DNA from: Saprospirales bacterium
Lineage (GTDB): Bacteria > Bacteroidota > Bacteroidia > Chitinophagales > Saprospiraceae
NCBI GenBank assembly: GCA_007695145.1
Contig: REEI01000052.1
Coordinates: 1 to 40,085 of the forward strand
Direction of reading: 5' to 3'
Length of the DNA: 40,085 bases
Shown here: piece by piece, positions 10,601 to 17,594 of the stretch
How the letters are laid out: each line of letters begins with the position of its first letter
Position numbering within the stretch: the first letter of the stretch is position 1
Notes under the pieces: model-generated
Database searches by the model: none
Seen by the model: the letters and a program-made list of their open reading frames with translations, nothing else
What the model was told of the DNA's origin: nothing
Translations under genes and position numbers: made by a program

Positions 10601-11372
10601 TGAGGTTTTGGGAGAGGTTATATGTGCTTTCGATACCGTGTTGATCGTTATTACGGGATTGAATCCTGTAGACGATTTCATCATTGAGTGGGCCGATCAC
10701 CCTTCGATAATCAGTGGACATCGATCGGACACACTGGTGGTTTTCCCTACTGAGCCTACGACTTATACTGTTGCTGTTACCAATGCTGATGGATGTGTTC
10801 GGGTAAAATCTGTATCAATAGACGTGCGAGATTTGAGCATGTTGATTGAAGCAGTGGCTACTCCTGATGAGGTATTTAAGGGAGAAGAATCTTTCCTGGA
10901 TGTTATTGGAGGCAATCCACTTTGGACTTATATTTGGGAGGATACTTCAGAGACGCTTACTTTAAACGATCCAAATATCATCAATCCTATTGCAACTCCT
11001 GAAAAAACTACTACGTATTTTGTCACGGTTATAGATGAGTTTGGCTGTATTGCAAAAGATACAGTGACTGTAGAGGTGGAGGTATTGCCGTGCGATGAGC
11101 CCTACATTTTTATACCCAATGCTTTTTCTCCAAATAACGACAATGAAAATGATGTGCTTCTGGTCAATGGTCGACACATTGTTGATATGGAGTTGATTAT
11201 TTACAACCGCTGGGGACACCAGGTCTTTAGGTCTGTCAATCAAATTTTTGGATGGGATGGAAGTTGGAGGGGTGACGACATGCCTCCCGATGTATATGCT
11301 TTTCACTTATGGGTTGAATGTGTTTGCGGAGGAACATTCGTCAAGTCCGGCAATGTCACCCTCGTTCGCTGA
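7644..11372 (+). CDS. Giant secreted gliding-motility-type protein with PKD domains and type B (CHU_C) T9SS sorting domain
   Basis: A 1242-residue cell-surface or secreted protein. The signal peptide ends at AFA, and the mature N-terminus SHIVGGELTYRC starts a domain often seen in Bacteroidota surface proteins (cysteine-containing, about residues 40-335). Repeated Ig/PKD-like beta-sandwiches follow: one near 345-400, and a canonical PKD at about 748-810 with WDFGDGNS and the HTYSEEGVYVVTL strand. The last 94 residues (1149-1242) are a CHU_C/TIGR04131 domain: IPNAFSPNNDNENDV, then YNRWGHQVF, then GWDGSWRG and a final strand. That domain directs type IX secretion. The middle is acidic and rich in Asp, Thr and Ser, as in SprB-like adhesins. 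It lies 35 bp after the PorE-like gene and ends at a terminator. Its ligand is unknown; adhesion or gliding is the usual inference. Confidence 0.9.
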   Translation: MQKGVQYKVKSLRKNSNKWLLSIAIFIFLGVFSAGEAFASHIVGGELTYRCLGNNRIEIILTVYRDCENALPGAEFDDPASVAVFRKTQSGVYNLFTPTINLEGGTTASGQILLFFNGADTLRDPIPSGCLDEELAPDVCVQRAVYRRTITRFPSFRGDLHLVYQRCCRNTLIDNIEEPLETGASYRLTLTQEARETCNSAPDIADFPPLYLCRGVPFSIPQGGPDIDGDSVVYRLCAPFVGATINQPKPQPANPPPYDSVAWINPPYSTLDMLGNPNDPLVIDPQTGVISGTPLVNGQFLVGICYEEYREGRFINSFQRDFQLNIRSCDFGPIADFELPEKLCDNLLTFINTSVDANNFEWWVDSGDGPVFFSDEEDPPTYEFPDTGQYFVTLIAGQDSLCFDTLTKPIQITISGIVPDFEVVLEECQDSIVLAPVDLSTDSIAEIVKWFWEVDTGDSILTSSDQAPKWVFYDPLTVDIRLTVTSSDSCTESIFKENIRLGIFDFEFVGDTVEVCPWEPTRIVLISDPNLMYTWSPERGLDLTDPHDPIVITDSSALYRVTITDGICEVVDSIMVIVKPVSEIILTDLADSCDLERVVIAEGLVPGSGLWYDDNSYSNEIGQGDTLRIDVPISRRVYFTGIDTISECLIRDSIDLRSFIVNLEYDAKYDFCINEFGVINLQNIDPLDSITITWEPNDLIVSDLDQTEITVFSDVPIITVLYFEAFNQFGCELRDSIVVEYHPFEEVSFEFEYTCGDSSVQFFNTTPGNPPILWDFGDGNSSTENNPVHTYSEEGVYVVTLTSTWFCPDSDTATIVINFFDISLTDTIIACFGDPITLNPGGDPGLSYQWSPEDLFSDPTEASPTIQVDEDTRVTVIIFDPEADTSCIRFDTIDIIVPPIFSISVDPDTIISCTEEQVTLSVDVNPPNADVSIVWTNDAGEIVGTTPEIEITTGQSSFYTVTVTDEFGCQLTETIPELFDLFDFNIEVLGEVICAFDTVLIVITGLNPVDDFIIEWADHPSIISGHRSDTLVVFPTEPTTYTVAVTNADGCVRVKSVSIDVRDLSMLIEAVATPDEVFKGEESFLDVIGGNPLWTYIWEDTSETLTLNDPNIINPIATPEKTTTYFVTVIDEFGCIAKDTVTVEVEVLPCDEPYIFIPNAFSPNNDNENDVLLVNGRHIVDMELIIYNRWGHQVFRSVNQIFGWDGSWRGDDMPPDVYAFHLWVECVCGGTFVKSGNVTLVR

Positions 11373-11447
11373 CCTGAAATCATTGGATCAAGCTATGTCT
11401 GCCTTTAGAGCTTGAAATCAAATACTGCATTTTTTTAGAAATACTGA

Positions 11448-11486
11448 AATGCTCCGGTTCAACCTTCGAGTCGGGGCATTTTTTTT
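11448..11486 (+). terminator. Intrinsic terminator of the T9SS operon
   Basis: A 10-bp stem, AATGCTCCGG against TCGGGGCATT with two G-U pairs, surrounds a 13-nt loop and is followed by eight Ts (11479-11486). It lies 75 bp after the stop of the giant CHU_C gene and faces the same way. Confidence 0.8.
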
Positions 11487-11859
11487 GGGTTTACGGACGT
11501 AATTACTTCAATTCTACTAATAAGTCCTTGTTTCATAGGACCTTCCTTTAGTTTGATGGAAAACGATAAAGACTCTTATGACAGGCCTCTAGTGGTTTTT
11601 ATATATATGTACATTGATACCTTTTGAAGGGAGCTGAAAATTGAATGCCCTTTGGCCCTGCAGGAGCATCCCAGTTATAAATTGAATCCTCAAGGTATTG
11701 AATATGAGATTGTGGCGAACTTCAACGTTCCATGAAATCGGCATGCTGACTTTATACGGATACGTTCTGGTCCCTGTAACTAAGTTGCAGTCTGGACGAA
11801 GCAGAAGATTCAACAAAAGACTGCGCAGCCTTCCTGTATGACAAAAGTTTAAAAATAAA
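11487..11859. other. Intergenic, no supported gene
   Basis: This lies between the operon terminator and the end of the amidase gene. A 75-codon minus-strand frame (11589-11816) has no recognisable motif and atypical composition, so I do not call it. A weak hairpin (GTCCT/AGGAC near 11525-11541) has no T-tract. Nothing else stands out. Confidence 0.5.
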
Positions 11860-13050
11860 TTATGGGCTAAATCCGGCTAAACCCTCAAACATCCAATCCG
11901 CCAATGCTTGACGGTTTGAGGGTAAAATTACTCTCATTAAATCATTGCTGTTCCGAATGTTGGCAAGTTCGATCAATACTGCCGGAGGATGAGTGGTTCT
12001 AAGTACAAATAGATTTCTTCCACTTACAGTACCTCTGTAAGGTCGTGATGGCCTGTGTTCGCTGTACTTTTGCCTAAATACATTTTGAAGATTTTGGGCC
12101 ACCTGTCGACCCTTTCTGCTGTTATTATAATGGTAGAAAAAAACATCCTGCCTCTGATTTTCCGGCCTGGAATCAATGTGAACAGAAACCATTACATGGT
12201 CCGAATAACCTTTCGCCCTGTTTTGGCGATAGAGTTGATTGATGATTTGAGACCTCTCGCGCAAACGGGCGAGTTGATTGGCAGGTATTCTTCTGTTGCC
12301 GTAGTGCATTTCCGTATTATCACAGAGTAAAATCCGATCATCTCTGATTCCATCATATGGGTCCTGCACAATTAAAAATACCGAGGCTCCATGCTCCATA
12401 AGTCGCCTTGCTAGCCTTAAGGTGACATCGTAAGCATATTCATCCTCGCATATATTATGGCCATTGTAGCTGCCTATTGCCCCCGGATCAGGACCTCCAT
12501 GTCCACTCTTTAAGTAAAATGCCCGACCGTTAAGCATATTGCTTTTCAAAACAACTTCAGCATGATTCGGTCCAAAGATAGGCTCGTTGATACTGCGCAC
12601 TGATGCCTGGACAACCTCAGGTTCACCCCTGTAGCATTCCATCAGGTGGTGCGGCACCCATAATTTGCCACCCGTTCGGTAGTCTTTGGTTTTGTTCCCA
12701 CGACTCAATTGCCTTTCGTTGTATTGCTGTATGGCTACCGCCTGATCCCAATCATCGATTCCAATTGTTGAGCGAATATTGTTACCGTTGTATTCCTTAA
12801 CAGCTATTGGAAGTTTGTATGTTCTCCCCCTGTGCAAGGCTTGATTGTGCCTCAATTGATTGAGCTGGTAAAATTTGTCGTAGTTGCATTCATGCTGATG
12901 GAGACCATAGCGCTGCAATAAAACAATTATTCCATCCCCGGCCCTGGCCTCAGCCTCGAGATACTGGACCTCTGTAGTTGCTCCCAAACTTTGAAGAAAC
13001 AGTAAGAGAACTGAACTGATTACCCACTTTGTTGTTTTGACCAAACTCAT
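11860..13050 (-). CDS. N-acetylmuramoyl-L-alanine amidase (Amidase_3) with LysM-like N-terminus
   Basis: A 396-residue exported zinc amidase that cuts the bond between muramic acid and the stem peptide. A signal peptide covers about residues 1-24. A LysM-like segment follows (about 31-83: RAGDGIIVLLQRYGL ... LHRGRTYKLPI), and a second partial one may lie around 105-135 (IQQYNERQL ... GGKLWVPHH). The Amidase_3 catalytic domain spans about 178-392 with the expected zinc and catalytic residues: His183 in LKSGHGG, Glu202 in CEDEYAYD, His291 in VSVHIDS and Glu361 in LIELANIRN. These match AmiA/B/C enzymes used in daughter-cell separation and wall turnover. The substrate-binding LysM-like part agrees with peptidoglycan targeting. 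It is transcribed alone from its own likely promoter. Confidence 0.92.
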   Translation of the reverse strand: MSLVKTTKWVISSVLLLFLQSLGATTEVQYLEAEARAGDGIIVLLQRYGLHQHECNYDKFYQLNQLRHNQALHRGRTYKLPIAVKEYNGNNIRSTIGIDDWDQAVAIQQYNERQLSRGNKTKDYRTGGKLWVPHHLMECYRGEPEVVQASVRSINEPIFGPNHAEVVLKSNMLNGRAFYLKSGHGGPDPGAIGSYNGHNICEDEYAYDVTLRLARRLMEHGASVFLIVQDPYDGIRDDRILLCDNTEMHYGNRRIPANQLARLRERSQIINQLYRQNRAKGYSDHVMVSVHIDSRPENQRQDVFFYHYNNSRKGRQVAQNLQNVFRQKYSEHRPSRPYRGTVSGRNLFVLRTTHPPAVLIELANIRNSNDLMRVILPSNRQALADWMFEGLAGFSP

Positions 13051-13075
13051 TTTAAGACCTGATTTGAAATTGAGT

Positions 13076-13107
13076 ACAAATTAAGCTAATTCTTAATATG
13101 TGTGCAA
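13076..13107 (-). promoter_or_regulatory. Possible promoter of the amidase gene
   Basis: Read on the minus strand, a TTG precedes TTAATTTG by about 20 bp. The second differs from the Bacteroidota -7 consensus TAnnTTTG at one base. It sits roughly 25 bp before the amidase ATG at 13050. Weak, position-based evidence only. Confidence 0.3.
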
Positions 13108-13341
13108 GTTTTTTTAAGAGATTTTTTTAAAATGTTAAAAAAAACCTTGAATTCCACAAGTGGATCAGGTGTAATTCATTGCCCCTATTTTCTGTAATCC
13201 ACTTTCAAAGCAAATATAGCCACCATATTATCCAGTTGCAAAAAGTTTTTGAGAACTTGTGATAATTTTAACCGGGAATGTTAATAAAATACAGTTATAA
13301 ATTCCAGGAAAGACTTCAAAATTTGAGCAATACAGCTACAG

Positions 13342-14613
13342 TTAGAACAATTTCTCCAGGAAGCCCAACATGTGTGCAATGTAGATCAAAGCAAAGACAA
13401 TAAGGGCAATCAGGCAAGCCTGAGAGAATATCCGTTGTTTTTTACCCGGTTTGTGAGAGTCCGGCATCATCGATCCGGTCACCAGTTGATAGTTGAACCA
13501 GGCGAGAACAGGTGCGGAAAGAAATGAAATTCCGGCTGCAAAATCTACAAGATTGGTAAATGCCCCTGTCATTTTGAAAAGGATAAACAGCGATACTGCC
13601 GGAATAATTATCAAAAATGAGTTGTAGGTTCGTCTTCTGACCACCACCTTTTTTTTCTCTGTGCTATCTATGGAGAGTATTCTGGACATGACCCTTGGGA
13701 AAGCATCCGTGACAGCAAGTGTAGTGCTGATCATTGCAATAAATGCCGCAACGGAAATGATTGGACGACTCCAGGCTCCAAGTGTTTGCCCATACAAATC
13801 CACCAGTTGTGCTGAGAATGCAACACTTCCTGGGGCAAATGAAGTGCCGCTGCCAAACATGATAAGTGCCCCTAGTAGGAAAAATAATAATCCAAGCAAA
13901 GAAGCTACCAAATACCCAATGTTAAAATCAAGTAGGGATTCTCTTAGCGATGGTTGGTAGGAAGTCTGCAAGCGCTTCTCTTTCATCCATATGGAATGCC
14001 ATACGGCGGAGTCCAGTGGTATTGGCATCCAACCGATAAATGCAATAATAAAACTCACTCCGGCTGCAGTAAGGTAATTAGGACCGGGCATTTGAACGAC
14101 CTCTTTAGCCGCACCCGTTCCGAACGCCATAACTACAGCAAACAAAGTTCCTAAGGAGAGTATTGATACAATTATTTTCATGCTGAAATCCAAACCAGGG
14201 TAGCGACCAAAAAACAGCAAGACAATACTTGCTCCCAGAATTACTGAACTCCATACAAAGGAACTCCAGCCAAAACTAAAAAGCTGCTCTGCCAATCCGG
14301 CTGTGACGATGGTTACCGCTGCCTGAATGATAAACATGGAACCTACGGTGATAAAGCTGAAAAGGTAAAATGGCACTTTTCCCAGATTTCTGTATCCGGT
14401 TATGAGATTCTGGCCGGTAGCGGATGTATATCGGGGGCCAAATTCAAGAAAAGGATATTTTGTTAGACAGGCAAAAATCAGTACCCACCAAAGCGCAAAT
14501 CCATAGTCGGCGCCCGCCCTGGTTGCCTGGACCAGATGAGATACCCCAATGGCTGCACCGGCTAGAAGTAAACCAGGCCCCAGGGTGTTGTGAATAAAAG
14601 AAAGTTTTGCCAT
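13342..14613 (-). CDS. Nramp/SLC11-related transporter with non-canonical metal-site motifs
   Basis: A 423-residue inner-membrane protein with about 11 hydrophobic segments. The first helix has the Nramp framework (LGPGLLLAGA ... TRAGADYGFALWWVL), but the metal-binding DPGN is replaced by GVSH (residues 23-26). In helix 6 the canonical MPH is MPIP (196-199): the methionine is kept and the histidine lost. In true Nramp proteins Asp and Asn of helix 1 and Met of helix 6 ligate Mn2+ or Fe2+. Loss of Asp and Asn argues against ordinary Mn/Fe transport. Related SLC11 clades with altered sites are known to carry other ions, so the substrate here is open. The fold and length are normal and nothing looks truncated. 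It is preceded by a TAGCTTTG promoter box and stands apart from iron or manganese genes. Confidence 0.85.
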   Translation of the reverse strand: MAKLSFIHNTLGPGLLLAGAAIGVSHLVQATRAGADYGFALWWVLIFACLTKYPFLEFGPRYTSATGQNLITGYRNLGKVPFYLFSFITVGSMFIIQAAVTIVTAGLAEQLFSFGWSSFVWSSVILGASIVLLFFGRYPGLDFSMKIIVSILSLGTLFAVVMAFGTGAAKEVVQMPGPNYLTAAGVSFIIAFIGWMPIPLDSAVWHSIWMKEKRLQTSYQPSLRESLLDFNIGYLVASLLGLLFFLLGALIMFGSGTSFAPGSVAFSAQLVDLYGQTLGAWSRPIISVAAFIAMISTTLAVTDAFPRVMSRILSIDSTEKKKVVVRRRTYNSFLIIIPAVSLFILFKMTGAFTNLVDFAAGISFLSAPVLAWFNYQLVTGSMMPDSHKPGKKQRIFSQACLIALIVFALIYIAHMLGFLEKLF

Positions 14614-14637
14614 TAAAGGATTTTTTTCTCAGCGATG

Positions 14638-14645
14638 CAAAGCTA
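14638..14645 (-). promoter_or_regulatory. -7 promoter box of the Nramp-like gene
   Basis: TAGCTTTG on the minus strand matches the Bacteroidota -7 consensus TAnnTTTG exactly. It lies 24 bp before the ATG at 14613. I could not recognise a good -33 TTTG partner. Confidence 0.45.
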
Positions 14646-15044
14646 ACCAATTGCAGAATATTAGGAAATTTGACCGAGTTGAAAGTACTGGCTTACTGCT
14701 CGGGGATTTAAATATTGGAAATTCAATACATTAGCATATTAGTTTGCCATCCTTCAATGCTTAATTGAAAGTAATTTTGAAGAGAGGTCAGATCGGTAAT
14801 GGATAGATTTTTTTTGGAGCTTCAATTTTTTTGCTAGCTCCATGCTGTCTAAGATATAAATCAATAGGATTAAGTTTGACAAATATGGACAATCCAAATG
14901 ACCAGTCCTCGGGAAGCTCAAAAACGTCAACAACGGTAAAGTAAATAGTTGTTATTTTGTGCGGCCTTCTCCATTGAAGGGTGAATCTTATCCTACATTA
15001 ATGGGAGTTAGTCAAAATTATGCTGTTCAGAATGGAGGCTGTCT
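14646..15044. other. Divergent intergenic region with one inverted repeat
   Basis: No gene is visible between the divergently transcribed Nramp-like and DUF5686 genes. A 7-bp inverted repeat, TGGAGCT (14815-14821) and AGCTCCA (14836-14842), flanks a T-rich loop; it lacks a downstream T-tract in either direction. It could be an operator, but nothing ties it to a regulator. Confidence 0.4.
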
Positions 15045-15052
15045 TACCTTTG
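15045..15052 (+). promoter_or_regulatory. -7 promoter box of the DUF5686 gene
   Basis: TACCTTTG matches TAnnTTTG exactly and stands 18 bp before the ATG at 15071. No convincing -33 element was seen. Confidence 0.45.
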
Positions 15053-15070
15053 AAGAGTAAAATTTAGGTT

Positions 15071-17533
15071 ATGCAAGTATCGGTTCAAAATAGCAGGAAA
15101 TTTTTCTGGGTCCCTTTTTTGATATTTTTCTTCGCAATCCCTGACTCCATGTTAGGGCAAAGTCTAATGAAAGGTCGGGTAATTGATGCACAATCAGGCG
15201 ATGGTTTGCCTTTTGTACACATACTTCTTGAAGAAGAGAACCGGGGAGTGGTCAGTGATCTGGATGGATTTTTTGAGATTAGAAGTGATGATCGGGTTTC
15301 TCTGCTCAAATTTTCATATGTGGGCTATAAATCTATGAGTTTAGAAGTTCCACCAAGTATTCAAGATCCCATTGAAGTGAGATTGGAGCGCTCCGCCATT
15401 GGTCTTTCTGAAGTGGTTGTATACGCAGGAGAAAATCCTGCACATAGGTTGATCAGAGGACTTTACGAAAACAGAGATCGCCATAATCCGGAGCGCAATA
15501 CTTCATTCAGGTATATGGCTTACAACAAATTGCATGTTGGAATTGAGGTAGATTCATCTGTGAGACGGGAAATGGTAGAAAAGCAGGATACCAGTATGCA
15601 GCGTTTTGTTGACTTCGCAGATCGACAACATCTATTTATGATGGAGTCGGTGGTGGAAAGGGTATTTCGAAGGCCAAATTCAAACAGAGAGGAGGTTCTC
15701 GCGAGCCGAATATCCGGCTTTCAGGACCCCATATTTCTGTTGCTGGGCACTGAATTGCAGTCTTTTTCATTTTATGATGATGAGTTTATTCTCTCTGGGG
15801 TGGCTTATAAGAGTCCCATTAGTAGAAATTTTAGCCGATATTATGAATTTCACATGCGAGATACCATCCTCGGGGAAGTTCCTGGGGATACAACTTATGT
15901 CGTTGCCTACTATCCTGTGGAAGGTCGCAATTTTCCGGCTCTTCAGGGATTACTGTATATTCAGGTGCCCGACTTTGCCCTTCAAAATGTTATTGCTGGT
16001 CCTGCACTTGAAAATGAGAGCATTCAAGTCTCAATAAGGCAGCAATACAGTAAGATTGACGGTAAACATTGGTTTCCTGTGCAGCTCAATACAGATTTTG
16101 AGTTGAGAATGGTTGAAATACAAGGTGTCAGTCCCCAATTGATTGTGAGGTCTTACATCGACAGCATCACCATTGATCTCCCGCGCAATCAAACGAGAAT
16201 GGCTCCTGTAGACGTGATGCTTAACAGGGAGGCTGCTAATAGAGATTCTCTTTTTTGGAATGCTTACAGGAGAAATCCACTCGAAGATCGAGAGTTGAGG
16301 GCATACCATTTCATGGATAGCCTGGGCAGAGAGCACAATTTTGACCGGATAGCAGATTGGACTTCTTCCTTTATGCAAGGTAGATTGAGTTTTGGTGCTT
16401 TAGATTTTGATCTGAACAGATTGCTTCGATACAATATCGATGAAGGCCTGAGAATTGGTGCAGGACTGCGAACCAATCACAGATTAAGCCAGGTGTTTGA
16501 CTTTGGCGCCTGGTATGGCTACGGATTTGGGGATAAGCAAAGTAAGTATGGGGCGGATTTTTCCCTGATGATGCATCGGGACTATCATATAAGACTGCAT
16601 GTCGGATATCAAAAGGAATTATTTGAAAGTGCCGGTTATAATTTTGGTTTGAAGAGGCAGGGGAATTTACTGAATAACGTTATCCGACCCATTTTTATCA
16701 CTCAGTTTGACTTGACTGAAGAGTTTTTTGCTTCCCTGGATTTTCACCCAAGGGCCAATTTTCAAACCCGGTTCAGTATGAGGCTTCAGGACAGAACCAC
16801 AAGAGGTGAATATGGTTATTTGAAAAATCCAGACGGAGACTTTGTCGATGACTTTAGGATGGCCATTGCCGGTTTTGATTTTGGTTACGCACCACGTGAT
16901 CGTTATTTTCAGGGGATTAGGGGGCGGCAAACTATCAATTACTCCTTCCCCAGGTTTTATCTTTCTTACGAACATGGGCTGGACAATTTGCTGGATGGGG
17001 AATACAATTTTCAGAGGTTGGTCGCTTCAGCCTATTTTGAGAGAAGATTCCCGGCTTTTGGAAGGTTGAGAGCGGAAGTAACAGGGGGAGCTGTTTTTGG
17101 AGAAGTCCCATACAATATGCTCTTTACCGGTAAATACAATTTTTTGGATAAAAGAGGATTCTGGCGAAAGTTTACCCTGGCAGACCGCAATTCCTTTGAA
17201 ACAATGCACCCTCTTGAGTTCACCAGTGATCGCTTTGTGCACTTGATGTTGCGGTATGATTTGGCCAGTTTGTTATTCAGCCCGGACAGCAGGCGAGCGC
17301 CTCATCTGGAAATTGTAGCGAGGGCCCTGGTAGGCCGACTAGAAGTCGATGAGGGGAGACACAGAGGCATCAATTTGCAAGCCCCTGAGAAGGGGTACTT
17401 TGAAGGAGGGATAGAATTGAACCGAATTTTTAATTCTCTGGGCCTTGGCGTATACCACAGGTTTGGCGAATATGCTGATTCCTCTATTGGCAGGAACTTT
17501 GCATTCAGGCTGACCAGCAAGTTCCTTTTCTAA
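15071..17533 (+). CDS. DUF5686 and carboxypeptidase-regulatory-like domain outer-membrane protein
   Basis: An 820-residue envelope protein. A signal peptide (hydrophobic FFWVPFLIFFFAIPDSMLG, cleaved before QSLMKG) precedes a CarboxypepD_reg-like beta-sandwich (about 31-110: GRVIDAQSGDGLPFVHILLE, SDLDGFFEIRSDDR, FSYVGYKS), the module also found at the start of SusC/TonB-dependent receptors. The rest, to residue 820, matches the DUF5686 family: a soluble middle part, then from about 430 a run of alternating strands rich in Tyr, Phe, Arg and Gly ending in RNFAFRLTSKFLF, with a terminal phenylalanine typical of outer-membrane barrels. No TonB-box or plug domain is evident. The function of DUF5686 is unknown; such genes are widespread in Bacteroidota. 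It is monocistronic, convergent with fhs, 61 bp away. Confidence 0.85.
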   Translation: MQVSVQNSRKFFWVPFLIFFFAIPDSMLGQSLMKGRVIDAQSGDGLPFVHILLEEENRGVVSDLDGFFEIRSDDRVSLLKFSYVGYKSMSLEVPPSIQDPIEVRLERSAIGLSEVVVYAGENPAHRLIRGLYENRDRHNPERNTSFRYMAYNKLHVGIEVDSSVRREMVEKQDTSMQRFVDFADRQHLFMMESVVERVFRRPNSNREEVLASRISGFQDPIFLLLGTELQSFSFYDDEFILSGVAYKSPISRNFSRYYEFHMRDTILGEVPGDTTYVVAYYPVEGRNFPALQGLLYIQVPDFALQNVIAGPALENESIQVSIRQQYSKIDGKHWFPVQLNTDFELRMVEIQGVSPQLIVRSYIDSITIDLPRNQTRMAPVDVMLNREAANRDSLFWNAYRRNPLEDRELRAYHFMDSLGREHNFDRIADWTSSFMQGRLSFGALDFDLNRLLRYNIDEGLRIGAGLRTNHRLSQVFDFGAWYGYGFGDKQSKYGADFSLMMHRDYHIRLHVGYQKELFESAGYNFGLKRQGNLLNNVIRPIFITQFDLTEEFFASLDFHPRANFQTRFSMRLQDRTTRGEYGYLKNPDGDFVDDFRMAIAGFDFGYAPRDRYFQGIRGRQTINYSFPRFYLSYEHGLDNLLDGEYNFQRLVASAYFERRFPAFGRLRAEVTGGAVFGEVPYNMLFTGKYNFLDKRGFWRKFTLADRNSFETMHPLEFTSDRFVHLMLRYDLASLLFSPDSRRAPHLEIVARALVGRLEVDEGRHRGINLQAPEKGYFEGGIELNRIFNSLGLGVYHRFGEYADSSIGRNFAFRLTSKFLF

Positions 17534-17594
17534 AAATTTTTCTATTCAAAAAAGTTAATCAGAAGGACAGATCAGTACTTATTAAATTTTTGGC

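Noticed and set aside
10962-11306. 114-codon frame antisense to the CHU_C domain
   Set aside because: It overlaps a well-supported coding sequence with clear domain signatures, so it is a shadow.
11589-11816. 75-codon minus-strand frame
   Set aside because: No motif, no supporting promoter or neighbour, and composition unlike the coding regions around it.
14815-14842. Terminator
   Set aside because: The stem is followed by no T-tract in either direction, so it is listed only as an inverted repeat.
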